Below are positions 11,358 to 21,556 of a stretch of DNA of 64,000 nt, one piece after another. The DNA comes from Bartonella sp. M0177 (GTDB lineage: Bacteria > Pseudomonadota > Alphaproteobacteria > Rhizobiales > Rhizobiaceae), in contig NZ_JACFOY010000002.1 in assembly GCF_016102285.1 (NCBI RefSeq), positions 1 to 64,000 of the forward strand. Reading direction: 5' to 3'. The position numbers were made by a program, and so were the translations under genes. Under the pieces are notes generated by a model that made no database searches, was not told the origin of the DNA, and saw nothing but the letters and a program-made list of their open reading frames with translations. Each line of letters begins with the position of its first letter. Position 1 is the first letter of the stretch.

Positions 11358-12224
11358 ATGTTTGTCGTGATGGGTGCAACCGGCCATATCGGTTCGGAGC
11401 TCACAAAAAATCTGCTGCGTTCGGGGAGGGATGTGACGGTGATAACCCGTTCTAAAAAACGCGCTGAAAATCTCGTCAATCTTGGCGCCAGACTCGCAGA
11501 AATCGATATTTTTGACTACCATTTGCTCCATGAGGTTTTGAAACAGGCAAGCGGTGTTTATATCCTTAATCCTCCCGCTAATCCTGTTTATGATGTCGAT
11601 GTTGAAGAGCGCAAAACAATTGCAGCGATTACGCATGCACTCGAAAACACGAATCTTGAAAAAGTCATTGTGCAGTCGACTTATGGAGCTCAAGAAGGTG
11701 ACCATATAGGAGATTTAGGCAGCCTTTATCTATTGGAGAAAAAGGTTAAAGAGATTTATCAGGAAGCAATGATTGTTCGGGCAGCTTTTTATATGTCCAA
11801 TTGGGATTTTGCACTGAATGATATTGTCGAAAAAGGATGTTTGACCACTATTTATCCCTCTCATTCTATCATTCCGATGGTCGCTCCCCGCGATATTGCC
11901 GATTATCTGACAGGGCTTGTCGAATATGGAAAGGCTGGCATTCATTATGTTGAAGGGCCGCAACGTTACACGGTTCAAGATGTCGCATCCGCCTTTCAAA
12001 CGGCGCTTGGAAAACCGGTAAAACTTGTAGAAGTAAAGCGGGAAGATATTGAAAATTATTATCTTTCTCTTACTTTCTCAAAATCAAGTGCAATGTCATT
12101 CGCTGCGATGGCATTCAAGACAATAAGTGGTGATTGGCCGCCATTGAATAAAATAGAGAGAGGAAAAATAACACTTCAACAATACATCGAAAAACTCTGT
12201 CTAAAAGTGGTTCCGGTTAAATAA
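11358..12224 (+). CDS. NmrA-like NAD(P)-binding oxidoreductase
   Basis: A 288-residue atypical short-chain dehydrogenase. The N-terminal Rossmann motif GATGHIGSEL (residues 6-15) and the TRSKKR segment after the second strand suggest NADP preference. The YxxxK catalytic pair of classical SDRs is not evident, as in the NmrA group, whose members act as quinone reductases or redox sensors. The substrate is unknown. A ribosome binding site (AAAGAGAGG) precedes the ATG. It is divergent from the lipoprotein gene and lies in front of the serC leader. Confidence 0.8.
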   Translation: MFVVMGATGHIGSELTKNLLRSGRDVTVITRSKKRAENLVNLGARLAEIDIFDYHLLHEVLKQASGVYILNPPANPVYDVDVEERKTIAAITHALENTNLEKVIVQSTYGAQEGDHIGDLGSLYLLEKKVKEIYQEAMIVRAAFYMSNWDFALNDIVEKGCLTTIYPSHSIIPMVAPRDIADYLTGLVEYGKAGIHYVEGPQRYTVQDVASAFQTALGKPVKLVEVKREDIENYYLSLTFSKSSAMSFAAMAFKTISGDWPPLNKIERGKITLQQYIEKLCLKVVPVK

Positions 12225-12259
12225 TTTGTGATAATCTATTTTTTTACTTGTACTGAAAG

Positions 12260-12333
12260 CGCCTTTCGGATAATCACGTCAGCGGGCCACCTCTTCCCAA
12301 CGAGAGGCGAGCTATCTGAAAGGGTAGAATATT
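12260..12333 (+). ncRNA. serC leader RNA motif (cis-regulatory)
   Basis: The leader of serC folds as an outer 9-bp stem, CTTTCGGAT (12263-12271) with ATCTGAAAG (12314-12322). It encloses a hairpin CCTCT (12290-12294)/AGAGG (12303-12307) with loop TCCCAACG. Layout and position match the serC motif described upstream of serC in alphaproteobacteria. The 3' arm of the outer stem contains part of the serC ribosome binding site (GAAAGGG, ATG at 12334), so folding should hide it and lower translation. The ligand or signal is not known to me. Confidence 0.82.
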
Positions 12334-13497
12334 ATGACAAATCTAAACGAGCCGGGCGTGCGCCCGAACAATCCCAATTTCTCTTCTGGTCCCTGTGCAA
12401 AGCGTCCCGGTTGGACGGTTGAAGCGCTTGCTAATGCGCCGGTTGGCCGTTCACATCGTGCAAAAATTGGTAAAGCCAAGCTGGCAGATGCAATCAACCT
12501 CACCCGCGAAGTGCTGGAAGTTCCTGCAAATTATCGTATCGGCATTGTTCCCGCATCCGATACCGGTGCTGTTGAAATGGCACTGTGGTCGCTCCTTGGA
12601 GCACGCGGCGTTGACATGCTGGCATGGGAAAGCTTCGGTTCCGGCTGGGTAACAGATGTTGTCAAACAATTGAAATTGACCGATGTGCGCAAGTTGGAAG
12701 CGCCTTACGGTGAATTACCGGATTTGACCAAAGTCGATTTTGATCGCGATGTTGTTTTCACATGGAATGGAACAACCTCCGGCGTGCGCGTTCCCAATGC
12801 CGATTTTATTCCGGCTGATCGTAAGGGGCTTACGATTTGCGACGCAACGTCTGCCGCATTTGCACAAAATCTCGATTTCTCGAAACTTGATGTTGTCACA
12901 TTCTCCTGGCAGAAAGTGCTGGGTGGTGAGGGTGCCCACGGTGTGCTTATTCTGGGGCCACGCGCGGTCGAGCGTCTTGAAACCTATACGCCGGCATGGC
13001 CGCTTCCAAAAATTTTCCGCATGAGAAAAGGCGGAAAACTCATTGAAGGTATTTTCGAAGGCGCAACAATCAATACGCCGTCTATGCTTTGTGTTGAGGA
13101 TTACCTTGATGCATTGAAATGGGCAAAGTCGATTGGCGGCTTGAAAACACTCATGAAACGGGCTGACGAGAACTTTGCTGTTCTTGACAAATTCGTTGCA
13201 AAAACTCCGTGGATCGAATTTCTGGCCACGGATCCGGCGACCCGCTCGAACACTTCCGTGTGCTTCAAAATTGTCGATCCTGCCGTGGTTAAACTTGATG
13301 CCGACAAGCAGGCAGCATTTGCCAAGGCTATTGTCAACCGTCTGGAAAAAGCCGGTGTTGCCCATGACATAGGTGCTTATCGTGATGCACCGTCAGGTTT
13401 GCGCATCTGGGCCGGTGCCACGATTGAAGCTCGCGATCTTCAGGCATTGACGGAATGGCTTGACTGGGCTTTCAAGGCTGAAAAAGCAGCTCTTTAA
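12334..13497 (+). CDS. serC: Phosphoserine aminotransferase SerC
   Basis: PLP enzyme that turns 3-phosphohydroxypyruvate and glutamate into phosphoserine, the second step of serine synthesis; it can also serve pyridoxal phosphate synthesis. At 387 residues it is the longer alphaproteobacterial form of class V aminotransferases. It begins with the typical [17 protein letters not shown], and the PLP-binding lysine lies in [14 protein letters not shown]. It is preceded by the serC leader RNA and followed by serA in the same direction after about 70 bases, so the pair is a serine operon under leader control. Confidence 0.96.
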   Translation: MTNLNEPGVRPNNPNFSSGPCAKRPGWTVEALANAPVGRSHRAKIGKAKLADAINLTREVLEVPANYRIGIVPASDTGAVEMALWSLLGARGVDMLAWESFGSGWVTDVVKQLKLTDVRKLEAPYGELPDLTKVDFDRDVVFTWNGTTSGVRVPNADFIPADRKGLTICDATSAAFAQNLDFSKLDVVTFSWQKVLGGEGAHGVLILGPRAVERLETYTPAWPLPKIFRMRKGGKLIEGIFEGATINTPSMLCVEDYLDALKWAKSIGGLKTLMKRADENFAVLDKFVAKTPWIEFLATDPATRSNTSVCFKIVDPAVVKLDADKQAAFAKAIVNRLEKAGVAHDIGAYRDAPSGLRIWAGATIEARDLQALTEWLDWAFKAEKAAL

Positions 13498-13566
13498 AAA
13501 TTCCCCTGTAGCGGCTTGTTTCAAGGCCGCTCGTTCCCCCATTTTACAAAATTTTTGGAGGCCATA

Positions 13567-15171
13567 ATGGCACCTCGTGTACTCGTATCTGATAAACTAT
13601 CCCCGACTGCTGTCCAGATTTTCAAAGATCGCGGCGTTGAGGTCGATTACAAACCGGAACTCGGTAAAGACAAAGAAAAGCTTCTCGAAGTTATTGATCA
13701 ATATGATGGTCTGGCTATCCGCTCGGCAACCAAGGTAACGGAGAAACTGATTGCTGCCGCGAAAAATCTGAAAGTTGTCGGTCGTGCCGGTATCGGTGTT
13801 GACAATGTTGATATTCCGGCCGCTTCACGGCGCGGTATTATCGTTATGAATACGCCGTTTGGCAATTCGATCACAACAGCAGAACATGCCATTGCATTGA
13901 TGTTTGCTGTTGCCCGTGAATTGCCTGCCGCTGATAAATCAACCAAGGCAGGCAAATGGGAAAAAAGCCGCTTTATGGGTGTTGAAATTACCGGCAAAAC
14001 TCTTGGTATTATCGGCTGTGGCAATATCGGTTCGATTGTCGCAACCCGCGGTGTCGGATTGAAGATGAAAGTCATTGCCTATGACCCGTTCCTTTCGGAT
14101 GCCCGTGCCAAGGAACTCGGTGTTGAAAAGGTCGAATTGGACGATTTGTTGAAGCGCGCCGATTTTATCACTTTACACACACCGCTTACCGATAAGACCC
14201 GCCATATCATCAATGCCGAAACCATCGCCAAGATGAAGAAAGGCGTAAGACTTATCAATTGTGCACGTGGTGCGCTGGTTGTTGAAAAAGACCTCGTCGA
14301 CGCTTTGAAATCGGGCAAAATTGCAGGGGCTGCGGTTGACGTTTATGAAGTCGAGCCACCGGCTGCCGATGATCCACTTTTCAGCCTTGATAATGTTGTT
14401 TGCACACCGCACCTTGGCGCGTCGACAACCGAGGCGCAGGAAAACGTGGCCATTCAGGTTGCCGAACAAATGTCGGATTATCTCATCAACGGTGCTGTCA
14501 GCAATGCGATCAATATGCCTTCAATTACGGCAGAAGAAGCACCACGCTTGAAGCCGTTTGTCAAACTTGCCGAAGTTCTTGGAGCCTTTGTTGGCCAATC
14601 GACAGAGGAAGACATCAAGGAAGTCGAAATTCTGTTTGACGGTTCAACCGCTGCCATGAATACGCGTGCGCTTATCAGTGCTGCATTGGCCGGTCTCATT
14701 CGTCCGCAACTTGCCGATGTCAACATGGTATCGGCACCGGTTCTCGTTAAGGAGCGCGGTATTATTCTTTCCGAGGTCAAGCGCGATAAATCCGGTATTT
14801 TTGACGGCTATATCAAGCTGACTGTCAAAACATCGAAGCGCACACGCTCCATTGCCGGAACCTGCTTTGTTGACGGCAAGCCGCGCTTTATCCAGATCAA
14901 GGGTATCAATCTTGATGCCGAGGTCGGCCCGCATATGCTTTATATCACCAACACCGATACACCGGGAATTATCGGTACAATCGGGACAATTTGCGGAAAA
15001 TCCGGCGTTAATATCGCAAACTTCGCTTTGGGACGCAATGAACCGGGTGGTGACGCGATTGCGCTTCTTTACCTTGATGCACGCATTCCCGATAAAGTGC
15101 TTGATGAATTGCGCAAGATAAAGGGTATCAAACACACTCAACCTCTGGAATTCGATGTTGCAAACGGTTGA
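13567..15171 (+). CDS. serA: D-3-phosphoglycerate dehydrogenase SerA
   Basis: First enzyme of serine synthesis, oxidising 3-phosphoglycerate with NAD. The 534-residue protein is the long form. Substrate-binding and Rossmann domains come first (GRAGIGVDNVD; NAD motif GIIGCGNIGSIVA; catalytic HLGAST segment), followed by an intervening domain and a C-terminal ACT domain (NTDTPGIIGTIGTI) that can sense serine. The ATG at 13567 has a perfect GGAGG at 13557-13561 and matches the family start (PRVLVSDKLS); the frame stays open further upstream. A hairpin, GCGGCTTG...CAAGGCCGC, lies in the serC-serA gap at about 13511-13530 without a T-tract. Confidence 0.97.
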   Translation: MAPRVLVSDKLSPTAVQIFKDRGVEVDYKPELGKDKEKLLEVIDQYDGLAIRSATKVTEKLIAAAKNLKVVGRAGIGVDNVDIPAASRRGIIVMNTPFGNSITTAEHAIALMFAVARELPAADKSTKAGKWEKSRFMGVEITGKTLGIIGCGNIGSIVATRGVGLKMKVIAYDPFLSDARAKELGVEKVELDDLLKRADFITLHTPLTDKTRHIINAETIAKMKKGVRLINCARGALVVEKDLVDALKSGKIAGAAVDVYEVEPPAADDPLFSLDNVVCTPHLGASTTEAQENVAIQVAEQMSDYLINGAVSNAINMPSITAEEAPRLKPFVKLAEVLGAFVGQSTEEDIKEVEILFDGSTAAMNTRALISAALAGLIRPQLADVNMVSAPVLVKERGIILSEVKRDKSGIFDGYIKLTVKTSKRTRSIAGTCFVDGKPRFIQIKGINLDAEVGPHMLYITNTDTPGIIGTIGTICGKSGVNIANFALGRNEPGGDAIALLYLDARIPDKVLDELRKIKGIKHTQPLEFDVANG

Positions 15172-15178
15172 TTGAACC

Positions 15179-15685
15179 GTGAAATATTGGCGTCCAATGA
15201 AAGAAAGCGATCTGGCAGATGTCTGCCAGATCGCTTCAGTTTGTCATCCGGATTTTCCGGAAGAGGATGCAGTGCTTGAAGAAAAGTTTAATCTTTCTCC
15301 TTTGTCCTGCTTTATATTATCCGATAATGAATCAAGCTCGGGGAGCGTTTATGGCTATTGCCTTGCCCATCCGTACAAAATGAATTCCATTCCTGCTCTT
15401 GATTGCCTGCTTCATAAACTTCCGGAAAAATGTGATACGCTCTATATTCACGATCTTGCTTTACTGCCTGAAGCGCAAGGCGGGGGAAATGGCAAAAAAG
15501 CGGTTGAACTTCTGTTCTCGGTCGCAGAGCGGGAAAAATTTGAAACACTTTCCCTTGTTGCGGTTCATGGGTCACAACCCTTTTGGCAGAAGAACGGTTT
15601 TAAACTGGTGGAAGTTTCAGAAATGTTGCAACAGAAATTGCTGACTTATAGCGAAGATGCCCGTTATATGATGTACCACCGCTGA
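15179..15685 (+). CDS. GNAT-family N-acetyltransferase
   Basis: A 168-residue acetyltransferase of unknown substrate. The GNAT acetyl-CoA motif is seen as LYIHDLALLPEAQGGGNGKKAVELL, which is the R/Q-x-x-G-x-G/A loop with flanking strand and helix. A later FWQKNGFKLV matches the fold's usual C-terminal strand. It starts with GTG eight bases after the serA stop, so it is probably read from the serine operon transcript. A role linked to serine is not supported by anything else. Confidence 0.85.
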   Translation: MKYWRPMKESDLADVCQIASVCHPDFPEEDAVLEEKFNLSPLSCFILSDNESSSGSVYGYCLAHPYKMNSIPALDCLLHKLPEKCDTLYIHDLALLPEAQGGGNGKKAVELLFSVAEREKFETLSLVAVHGSQPFWQKNGFKLVEVSEMLQQKLLTYSEDARYMMYHR

Positions 15686-16372
15686 AATTGTGGGTAAGAC
15701 CTATTTTCAGCTTTAGCAGCACTGTCCGGCCCCGCGATGATCCAAGTCCATTTTTCAAGTTTTATTTTCTATTTTTAAATTTAAAATCCTGATTATATTT
15801 TAAAATGAAACTATTTAATTATCCGAAATTTTAAAAATTCCATAGAGTTACTTTATTTGTTCACTGAGTTTTCTCAATGCGGAAAATGATTAGTGGGTAC
15901 AAATAGCGGTCTCGCTCCATAACAAAGAAAAATGATGCTTTAACACTTGGAGACGGTATGCATTGGCCGCATTTTCGATAAAATATTTGTTTTTTTAAAG
16001 AGTAAGATAATCTAAATTCTTGATAGAGAAAAAATAAAAGAAAATTGCGCTTTCAAAGCGTCGTTTATCGGAAGCTATCCGGTTGAAGTAAGAAATCTCG
16101 AAACGAAATTGCAGCAGCGGGAAAGGTTATTGTTTATGAAACGCTTTGAAATGACAAAAGCGTATGTACCCGCACGACCATCCATTTAAGGATTGGTGTT
16201 AAGAAAAGTGTGATAGATTTAACAAACGCTCCAACGGTTATGCAACAACCGTTATCGGGAAGAGTGGAGCCAGATGAAACGCGTGTAAGAGAATTCAAAA
16301 TCAGGAACAGATGGGATGAGCGTTTCAAATCTTTTGATAATCATAACAAAAAGATATTTGATTAAGCGAGGA
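15686..16372. other. AT-rich intergenic region
   Basis: Nearly 700 bases between the convergent GNAT and glpQ genes. Early on, GCTGAAA (15682) and TTTCAGC (15709) could pair as a weak hairpin ending the serine transcript. The remainder is AT-rich with only short frames that lack ribosome binding sites. I see no gene or RNA I can support. Confidence 0.45.
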
Positions 16373-16398
16373 GATTTCCCATAGTTTGATGGGAAATC
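16373..16398 (-). terminator. Perfect 10-bp hairpin at the end of glpTQ
   Basis: GATTTCCCAT (16373-16382), loop AGTTTG, then ATGGGAAATC (16389-16398), lying 16 bases beyond the glpQ stop. The plus strand continues with CTTTCTTTT, the minus strand with TCCTCGCTT, so the T-rich side faces the other way. It may end transcripts from both sides, or stabilise the 3' end of the glpTQ mRNA. Confidence 0.5.
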
Positions 16399-16414
16399 CT
16401 TTCTTTTATAAACA

Positions 16415-17515
16415 TCACGGATGTGAGTGGAGATAGCTAACCGCTTTATCAGGAAAGTCTGTGAACAATCCGTCGACATCGGCCTGATGATACAAAGCAT
16501 CGTAAAGCTCGTTCACATCTTTAGCGTAAGGTGGCAACTGGTCGGCTCTTACTGTGAAAGGATGGACTTCCAGTTGATGCTCGTGTGCTTCCTTGACCAT
16601 TCCGTTTATGATTATATGTCCAATGGTAGAACTATCGGCTATCAACATATGATAATCGGGACCAATTCCATCAGCATATTGCGCAATTTTTTCCATGGCA
16701 CCGGGTTCCAACATCCAGTCATAGCTGTAGTTTACCCATTTGCCATCGGGCTGTTGCTCCTCGGTCTCATTCCATTTTGTATAGGCGATGAGCTGCACCA
16801 GCTTTAAATTCATACCCATTTTGGGCTCGAGTTCGTTGCGAATACGCTTCAACTCGTTGGCATCAAAACATTGAAGATAAATTTTGTCAGTTTTGCTGGT
16901 ATAACCATATTTTTTCAAAACTTCCAAAACCCGCGTGGCTATATCCTTGCCTTCCTGATGATGAAACCAGGGCGCTTTGATTTCAGGATAGAGCCCGATA
17001 TTTTTTCCGGTAGAATGATTAAGTCCCTGAATGAATTCGATTTCTTCCTCGAAAGTGTGAACCCGAAAATCGGATTTTCCCATCGGGAAACGGCCCGGAA
17101 AAGTTTGCACTTTCTTGCCGTTTTCGACCGTGAAACCTTCGCTGAATTTCAGTGATTTGATTTCGGCCAATGTGAAATCGATCGCATAATAACGTCCATC
17201 CTTTCGGGCGCGGTCGGGAAAACGTTCTGCAACGTCTGTTACGCGATCAAGGTAATGGTCATGCAAGACCACCAACTGGTCATCCTTTGTCATGACCAGA
17301 TCCTGCTCGAGATAATCTGCTCCTTGTGCAAAAGCCATTGCTTTTGCCGGAAGCGTATGTTCGGGCAGGTAACCGCTGGCACCACGGTGTGCAATAACAA
17401 CTTTGTCATCAGCATTGGCGGTGGTGCTGAAGGTTGCCCCCATCAGCACCAGCCCGGCCATCAACATGCCTAATAGTGTTTTCAAAATGCACTTTCTTTC
17501 TGTGACTGACGTCAC
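16415..17515 (-). CDS. glpQ: Periplasmic glycerophosphodiester phosphodiesterase GlpQ
   Basis: Cleaves glycerophosphodiesters in the periplasm to glycerol-3-phosphate and an alcohol. An N-terminal signal peptide ends near TTANA. The mature protein begins VVIAHRGASGYLPEHT, with the catalytic HRG and the metal-binding glutamate, and continues with YLEQDLVMTKD and VVLHDHYLDR (second histidine), all typical of GlpQ. The longest frame starts at a GTG (17515); a TTG at 17485 giving MKTLLGML is more natural for a signal peptide, so the first ten residues are doubtful. It lies 19 bases after glpT, and the two form an operon in which GlpQ makes the substrate that GlpT imports. Confidence 0.94.
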   Translation of the reverse strand: MTSVTERKCILKTLLGMLMAGLVLMGATFSTTANADDKVVIAHRGASGYLPEHTLPAKAMAFAQGADYLEQDLVMTKDDQLVVLHDHYLDRVTDVAERFPDRARKDGRYYAIDFTLAEIKSLKFSEGFTVENGKKVQTFPGRFPMGKSDFRVHTFEEEIEFIQGLNHSTGKNIGLYPEIKAPWFHHQEGKDIATRVLEVLKKYGYTSKTDKIYLQCFDANELKRIRNELEPKMGMNLKLVQLIAYTKWNETEEQQPDGKWVNYSYDWMLEPGAMEKIAQYADGIGPDYHMLIADSSTIGHIIINGMVKEAHEHQLEVHPFTVRADQLPPYAKDVNELYDALYHQADVDGLFTDFPDKAVSYLHSHP

Positions 17516-17534
17516 TTTATCAAGTTAACGCCGA

Positions 17535-18881
17535 TCAGTGTGCCTGCTCTTTAGCATGCTGCTTGCGTTCGCCAATCATTTCGATAGCAAGAAGGATGAC
17601 AGCTACGACACCACCACCGATCATGAGAAGGAAACCACCGTTCCAGCCGAAATAGTCGACGGTGTAGCCAACGATCGCGCTAGCAGCAACCGAACCACCA
17701 AGGTAACCGAAAAGACCGGTGAAACCGGCAGCAGTACCGGCAGCTTTCTTCGGCGCCAATTCAAGTGCGTGAAGGCCAATCAGCATAACAGGGCCGTAAA
17801 TCAAAAAGCCGATAACGATCATGCAGATCATGTCGATATTGGGGTGGCCTTGCGGGTTAAGCCAGTAAATAACAGTGGCAATGGTCACCAATGTCATGAA
17901 GAAAACGCCGGTTGCACCACGATTGCCCTTGAATACTTTATCGGACATCCAGCCGCACAGAAGTGTGCCGGGGATACCTGCATATTCATAGAAGAAATAA
18001 GCCCAGGACGATTGGTCGACTGCAAAGTGCTTGACTTCTTTCAAGTAAGTCGGTGACCAATCAAGAACGCCATAGCGCAAGAGATAAACAAAAACATTGG
18101 CAAAAGCGATATACCAGAGCAGCTTGTTCGGCAAAACATATTGGGTAAAGATCTGCTTGGTTGTGAGTTCAACCTCGTTCTTTTCCGAATAGTTTTCAGG
18201 ATAATCGTTTTTGTATTCTTCAATTGGCGGCAAGCCGCAAGATTGCGGTGTATCGCGCATCATTGCAAAGGCGAAAATGGCAACCAGAATGGCGGCAAAA
18301 GCCGGCATATAAAAGGCTGCATGCCAATCATTGAACCATGCCATACCAAGCATGAAGAGGATCGGAGGAAGACCACCACCGACATTGTGGGCGCAGTTCC
18401 ACAAAGAAACGATACTGCCACGTTCTTTTTGTGACCACCAGTGCACCATTGTGCGCCCGCATGGAGGCCAACCCATTCCCTGGAACCAGCCGCAAATGAA
18501 CAGCAACACGAACATGACGGCAATGCTTGATGTTGCCCACGGAACAAAGCCCATAATCAGCATGACAACTGCCGCAAGAATCAAACCGACAGGCAGGAAA
18601 ACACGCGGATTGGAACGGTCGGATACCGCCCCCATAATGAATTTTGAAAAACCGTAGGCGATAGAGACAGCCGATAAGGCAAAACCCAAATCACCACGGG
18701 TAAATCCTTGTTCGACCAGAGAAGGCATAGCCAGAGTAAAGTTTTTCCGTACGAGATAATAAGCTGCGTAACCGAAGAATATCCCGAAAAAAATCTGCCA
18801 ACGCAGACGACGATAAAGCGGGTCGATTTCCGCTTCAGGGACACGCGGCTTGTTTGGCGCGTGTTTAAAAATGTTTAGCAT
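17535..18881 (-). CDS. glpT: Glycerol-3-phosphate transporter GlpT
   Basis: Inner-membrane antiporter of the organophosphate:phosphate family (major facilitator superfamily), about 448 residues with 12 predicted spans. Recognisable stretches are [14 protein letters not shown] in the first span, the conserved [12 protein letters not shown], and [21 protein letters not shown]. The arginines in LVRKN and near LLRYGVLDW match the phosphate-binding pair of E. coli GlpT. The ATG at 18881 is preceded by GGGAGG six bases away; the frame itself is open eleven codons further up. It is the first gene of glpTQ, with a long AT-rich upstream region that may hold the promoter. Confidence 0.95.
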   Translation of the reverse strand: MLNIFKHAPNKPRVPEAEIDPLYRRLRWQIFFGIFFGYAAYYLVRKNFTLAMPSLVEQGFTRGDLGFALSAVSIAYGFSKFIMGAVSDRSNPRVFLPVGLILAAVVMLIMGFVPWATSSIAVMFVLLFICGWFQGMGWPPCGRTMVHWWSQKERGSIVSLWNCAHNVGGGLPPILFMLGMAWFNDWHAAFYMPAFAAILVAIFAFAMMRDTPQSCGLPPIEEYKNDYPENYSEKNEVELTTKQIFTQYVLPNKLLWYIAFANVFVYLLRYGVLDWSPTYLKEVKHFAVDQSSWAYFFYEYAGIPGTLLCGWMSDKVFKGNRGATGVFFMTLVTIATVIYWLNPQGHPNIDMICMIVIGFLIYGPVMLIGLHALELAPKKAAGTAAGFTGLFGYLGGSVAASAIVGYTVDYFGWNGGFLLMIGGGVVAVILLAIEMIGERKQHAKEQAH

Positions 18882-20069
18882 GAACTGCCTCCCATAGATA
18901 TCGACAGAACGCAACCTGAAAAACCAAAGCGTCTCATGTTCAAGCAGTCGAAGCCCCCAACAGATGGACAGGAAAACGTTGCACAGATGTTACATTCCAA
19001 TGACAATGTGATCCGATTAGTGATCAGTAACACGTTATATTTTTATTGTGAGTCCAATGAAGATGATTATTGAACAATCCACAATTGTTCTCGAATAAAT
19101 GGTTAATACGGAAAACACAATACTGATTAGCCGCTAACGACTATAATCGGGCTTTAAAACAAAACCAAAAAAATCATAGAAATTTAATAACATGTTGTTT
19201 TTTAAGGTGTTTTTCGATATAAAAATTAAATTGAAAAGATAAAATTTTTAAAAATTTGTTTTTTCACATCTTCGTTAGAAAAAACTCAATCCCGAAAAAA
19301 TTTTTGTGATCGCTTTTATGTTAATTCCTGAAAAGAAAAATAACGTTTATTATCAATAGGATAAGCTGCAAATCCGGTCCTTTTACAAAACCATAAAAAT
19401 TGTTGAACAATTTAAAAATTTTACGTGATTAAAGGCTTTGTGCAGTCCGGAGAATGTGTTTTCGAACAATAAAGTGCAAGTTTGGAAACCGGTTGACCTC
19501 TTTTGATCCATTGATTGGAGAATCACTTGCGTTTATATCCGGTATTTAATTAAATCGATTTAAAAAACATAAAGATTATCCCAGAATTTTAATAATAAAA
19601 GCGGTTTGATGGTCTTGATTTGGTTAATTGATAGACTTGGCCTTTTGCCTTGACGTTCTCGTCTGCAAAAATGAACCGGATAGAAGGAAAGCCGGAAACC
19701 AAAGACACCTTTCCATAGAGATAATGACACCTTCTGGTGGGGATGGTGATACTCTTTGATAGGGATATAGTCGGATTGAAGGAGCAGTGCCGATTGCTTT
19801 TAAAATGCAGCGAATGACCAAAAGAATTTTTCAACAATACTTTCATTCAAAACAAGGTTCTGGATTTCAAACGGTTTTGGTCTTTTATCCTTTAATCGGT
19901 TTTGGTGGTTTATGGTGGGGCGCGAAATTGACTTTGATCGGGAAAATTCAAAATTTTTTTGGCGTAAAAGCGCAAAAGAGGAGTCGCACTCGACAGGAGA
20001 GTCCGGTATAAGAAACTCGTTTATTGCTGAAAGAAGGCTGGAAAACCTTCAAATTGGACGGAGAATATT
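18882..20069. other. Long AT-rich intergenic region between glpT and purA
   Basis: Nearly 1.2 kb between two divergent genes, and one of the largest non-coding stretches here. It must hold the promoters of glpTQ and purA. Base composition is strongly AT-rich from 19020 to 19600. Frames of up to 85 codons exist (19589-19846 minus, 19787-20011 plus), but none has a convincing start or recognisable sequence. A small RNA gene is possible in such a gap, but I could not identify one. Confidence 0.5.
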
Positions 20070-21362
20070 ATGGCCAATGTAGTGGTTGTCGGTGCACAGT
20101 GGGGTGACGAGGGAAAAGGCAAGATTGTTGACTGGTTATCCGAACGTGCAGATGTAGTGGTGCGTTATCAGGGCGGGCATAATGCCGGTCATACATTGGT
20201 TATAGATGGAACAAGTTATAAATTGTCGCTGTTTCCCTCAGGGGTTGTTCGTGGCAAATTGTCAATTATCGGCAATGGTGTTGTTGTTGACCCGCATCAC
20301 TTTGTGGAAGAGCTGAAAAAACTCCGCGGGCAGGGGATTAAAATTACTCCGGAAAATCTGCGTATTGCAGAAAATGCACCGCTTATTCTTTCTCTTCACC
20401 GTGATCTTGATGCCGCACGGGAAGATGCCACATCAAGTCTTAAAATCGGTACAACCAAGCGCGGCATAGGGCCGGCTTATGAAGACAAAGTCGGCCGTCG
20501 TTCAATTCGCGTGATGGATCTCGCCGAACCCGATACTTTGATGAAAAAGATCGAACGGTTACTTGCCCACCACAATCCGCTCCGTCGCGGCATGGGAAAA
20601 CCGGAGATCGATCCAAAAACGCTTTATGACGAGCTGATGGAAGTAGCAGGCGATATTCTTCCCTTTATGGACCGCACATGGAAATTGCTTGATGAACAAC
20701 GCCGTGCCGGTTCACGCATTCTTTTTGAAGGTGCGCAAGGTGCGCTTCTCGATAATGATTTCGGTACATATCCTTATGTGACCTCATCCAATACAATTGC
20801 AGGTCAGGCCGCAACGGGTTCGGGCATGGGGCCGGGGGCAATCAACTATGTCCTCGGTATTGCCAAGGCCTATACCACGCGCGTTGGCGAAGGACCGTTT
20901 CCGACCGAACAGAAAAATGAAGCGGGTGAATATCTTGGAACACACGGACATGAATATGGTGTCGTCACCGGACGCAAGCGCCGTTGTGGCTGGCTTGATG
21001 CGGTATTGTTGCGTCAGATGATTGCTGTCTGTGGCATTAACGGTATTGCACTTACCAAGCTTGATGTTCTTGACGGACTGGATGAAATCAAGATTTGTGT
21101 CGCCTATGAGCTTGATGGCAAAAAGATTGATTATATGCCATCTTCAATGGGAGCACAGGCGCGTTTGAAGCCGATTTATGAAACCATGGAAGGCTGGAAA
21201 GAAACCACTGCCGGCGCAAGGAGCTGGGCGGAGTTGCCTGCCAAAGCGGTCAAATATGTCCGACATATTGAAGAATTGATCGGCGCACCGGTTGCGCTTT
21301 TATCAACAAGTCCGGAACGTCAGGACACAATTCTTGTTACCGATCCGTTTGAAGACAGGTAA
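20070..21362 (+). CDS. purA: Adenylosuccinate synthetase PurA
   Basis: Joins IMP and aspartate with GTP to give adenylosuccinate, the first committed step to AMP. At 430 residues it is standard length. It starts [18 protein letters not shown], the P-loop, followed by [11 protein letters not shown] with the catalytic histidine; [14 protein letters not shown] and the C-terminal [11 protein letters not shown] guanine-recognition region are also intact. A ribosome binding site (GGACGGAG) precedes the ATG. It stands alone in its direction, with a hypothetical membrane protein gene following after about 190 bases. Confidence 0.97.
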   Translation: MANVVVVGAQWGDEGKGKIVDWLSERADVVVRYQGGHNAGHTLVIDGTSYKLSLFPSGVVRGKLSIIGNGVVVDPHHFVEELKKLRGQGIKITPENLRIAENAPLILSLHRDLDAAREDATSSLKIGTTKRGIGPAYEDKVGRRSIRVMDLAEPDTLMKKIERLLAHHNPLRRGMGKPEIDPKTLYDELMEVAGDILPFMDRTWKLLDEQRRAGSRILFEGAQGALLDNDFGTYPYVTSSNTIAGQAATGSGMGPGAINYVLGIAKAYTTRVGEGPFPTEQKNEAGEYLGTHGHEYGVVTGRKRRCGWLDAVLLRQMIAVCGINGIALTKLDVLDGLDEIKICVAYELDGKKIDYMPSSMGAQARLKPIYETMEGWKETTAGARSWAELPAKAVKYVRHIEELIGAPVALLSTSPERQDTILVTDPFEDR

Positions 21363-21556
21363 AAGTTTGGGCAATGCTTCCAAGGTCTGAAGTTTAGTCC
21401 GGATTTGACGATTGTTTTCCAAGACTATATTTATTCTAGGCTTGGAGAATAAATTTACCGGATAGCGTTGTTACAAACAATATCGGTCAACAATCCGAAG
21501 CAACTTGGAAAACAACTTGCTTACTGGTTGTTAAGGATGTGAGAAAGCAAAAGCCG

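Noticed and set aside
12715-13365. 216-codon frame antisense to serC
   Set aside because: Shadow of serC; no start signals and unlike any protein family.
19787-20011. 74-codon frame upstream of purA
   Set aside because: Start without ribosome binding site, low complexity, no known sequence; more likely leader and promoter DNA.
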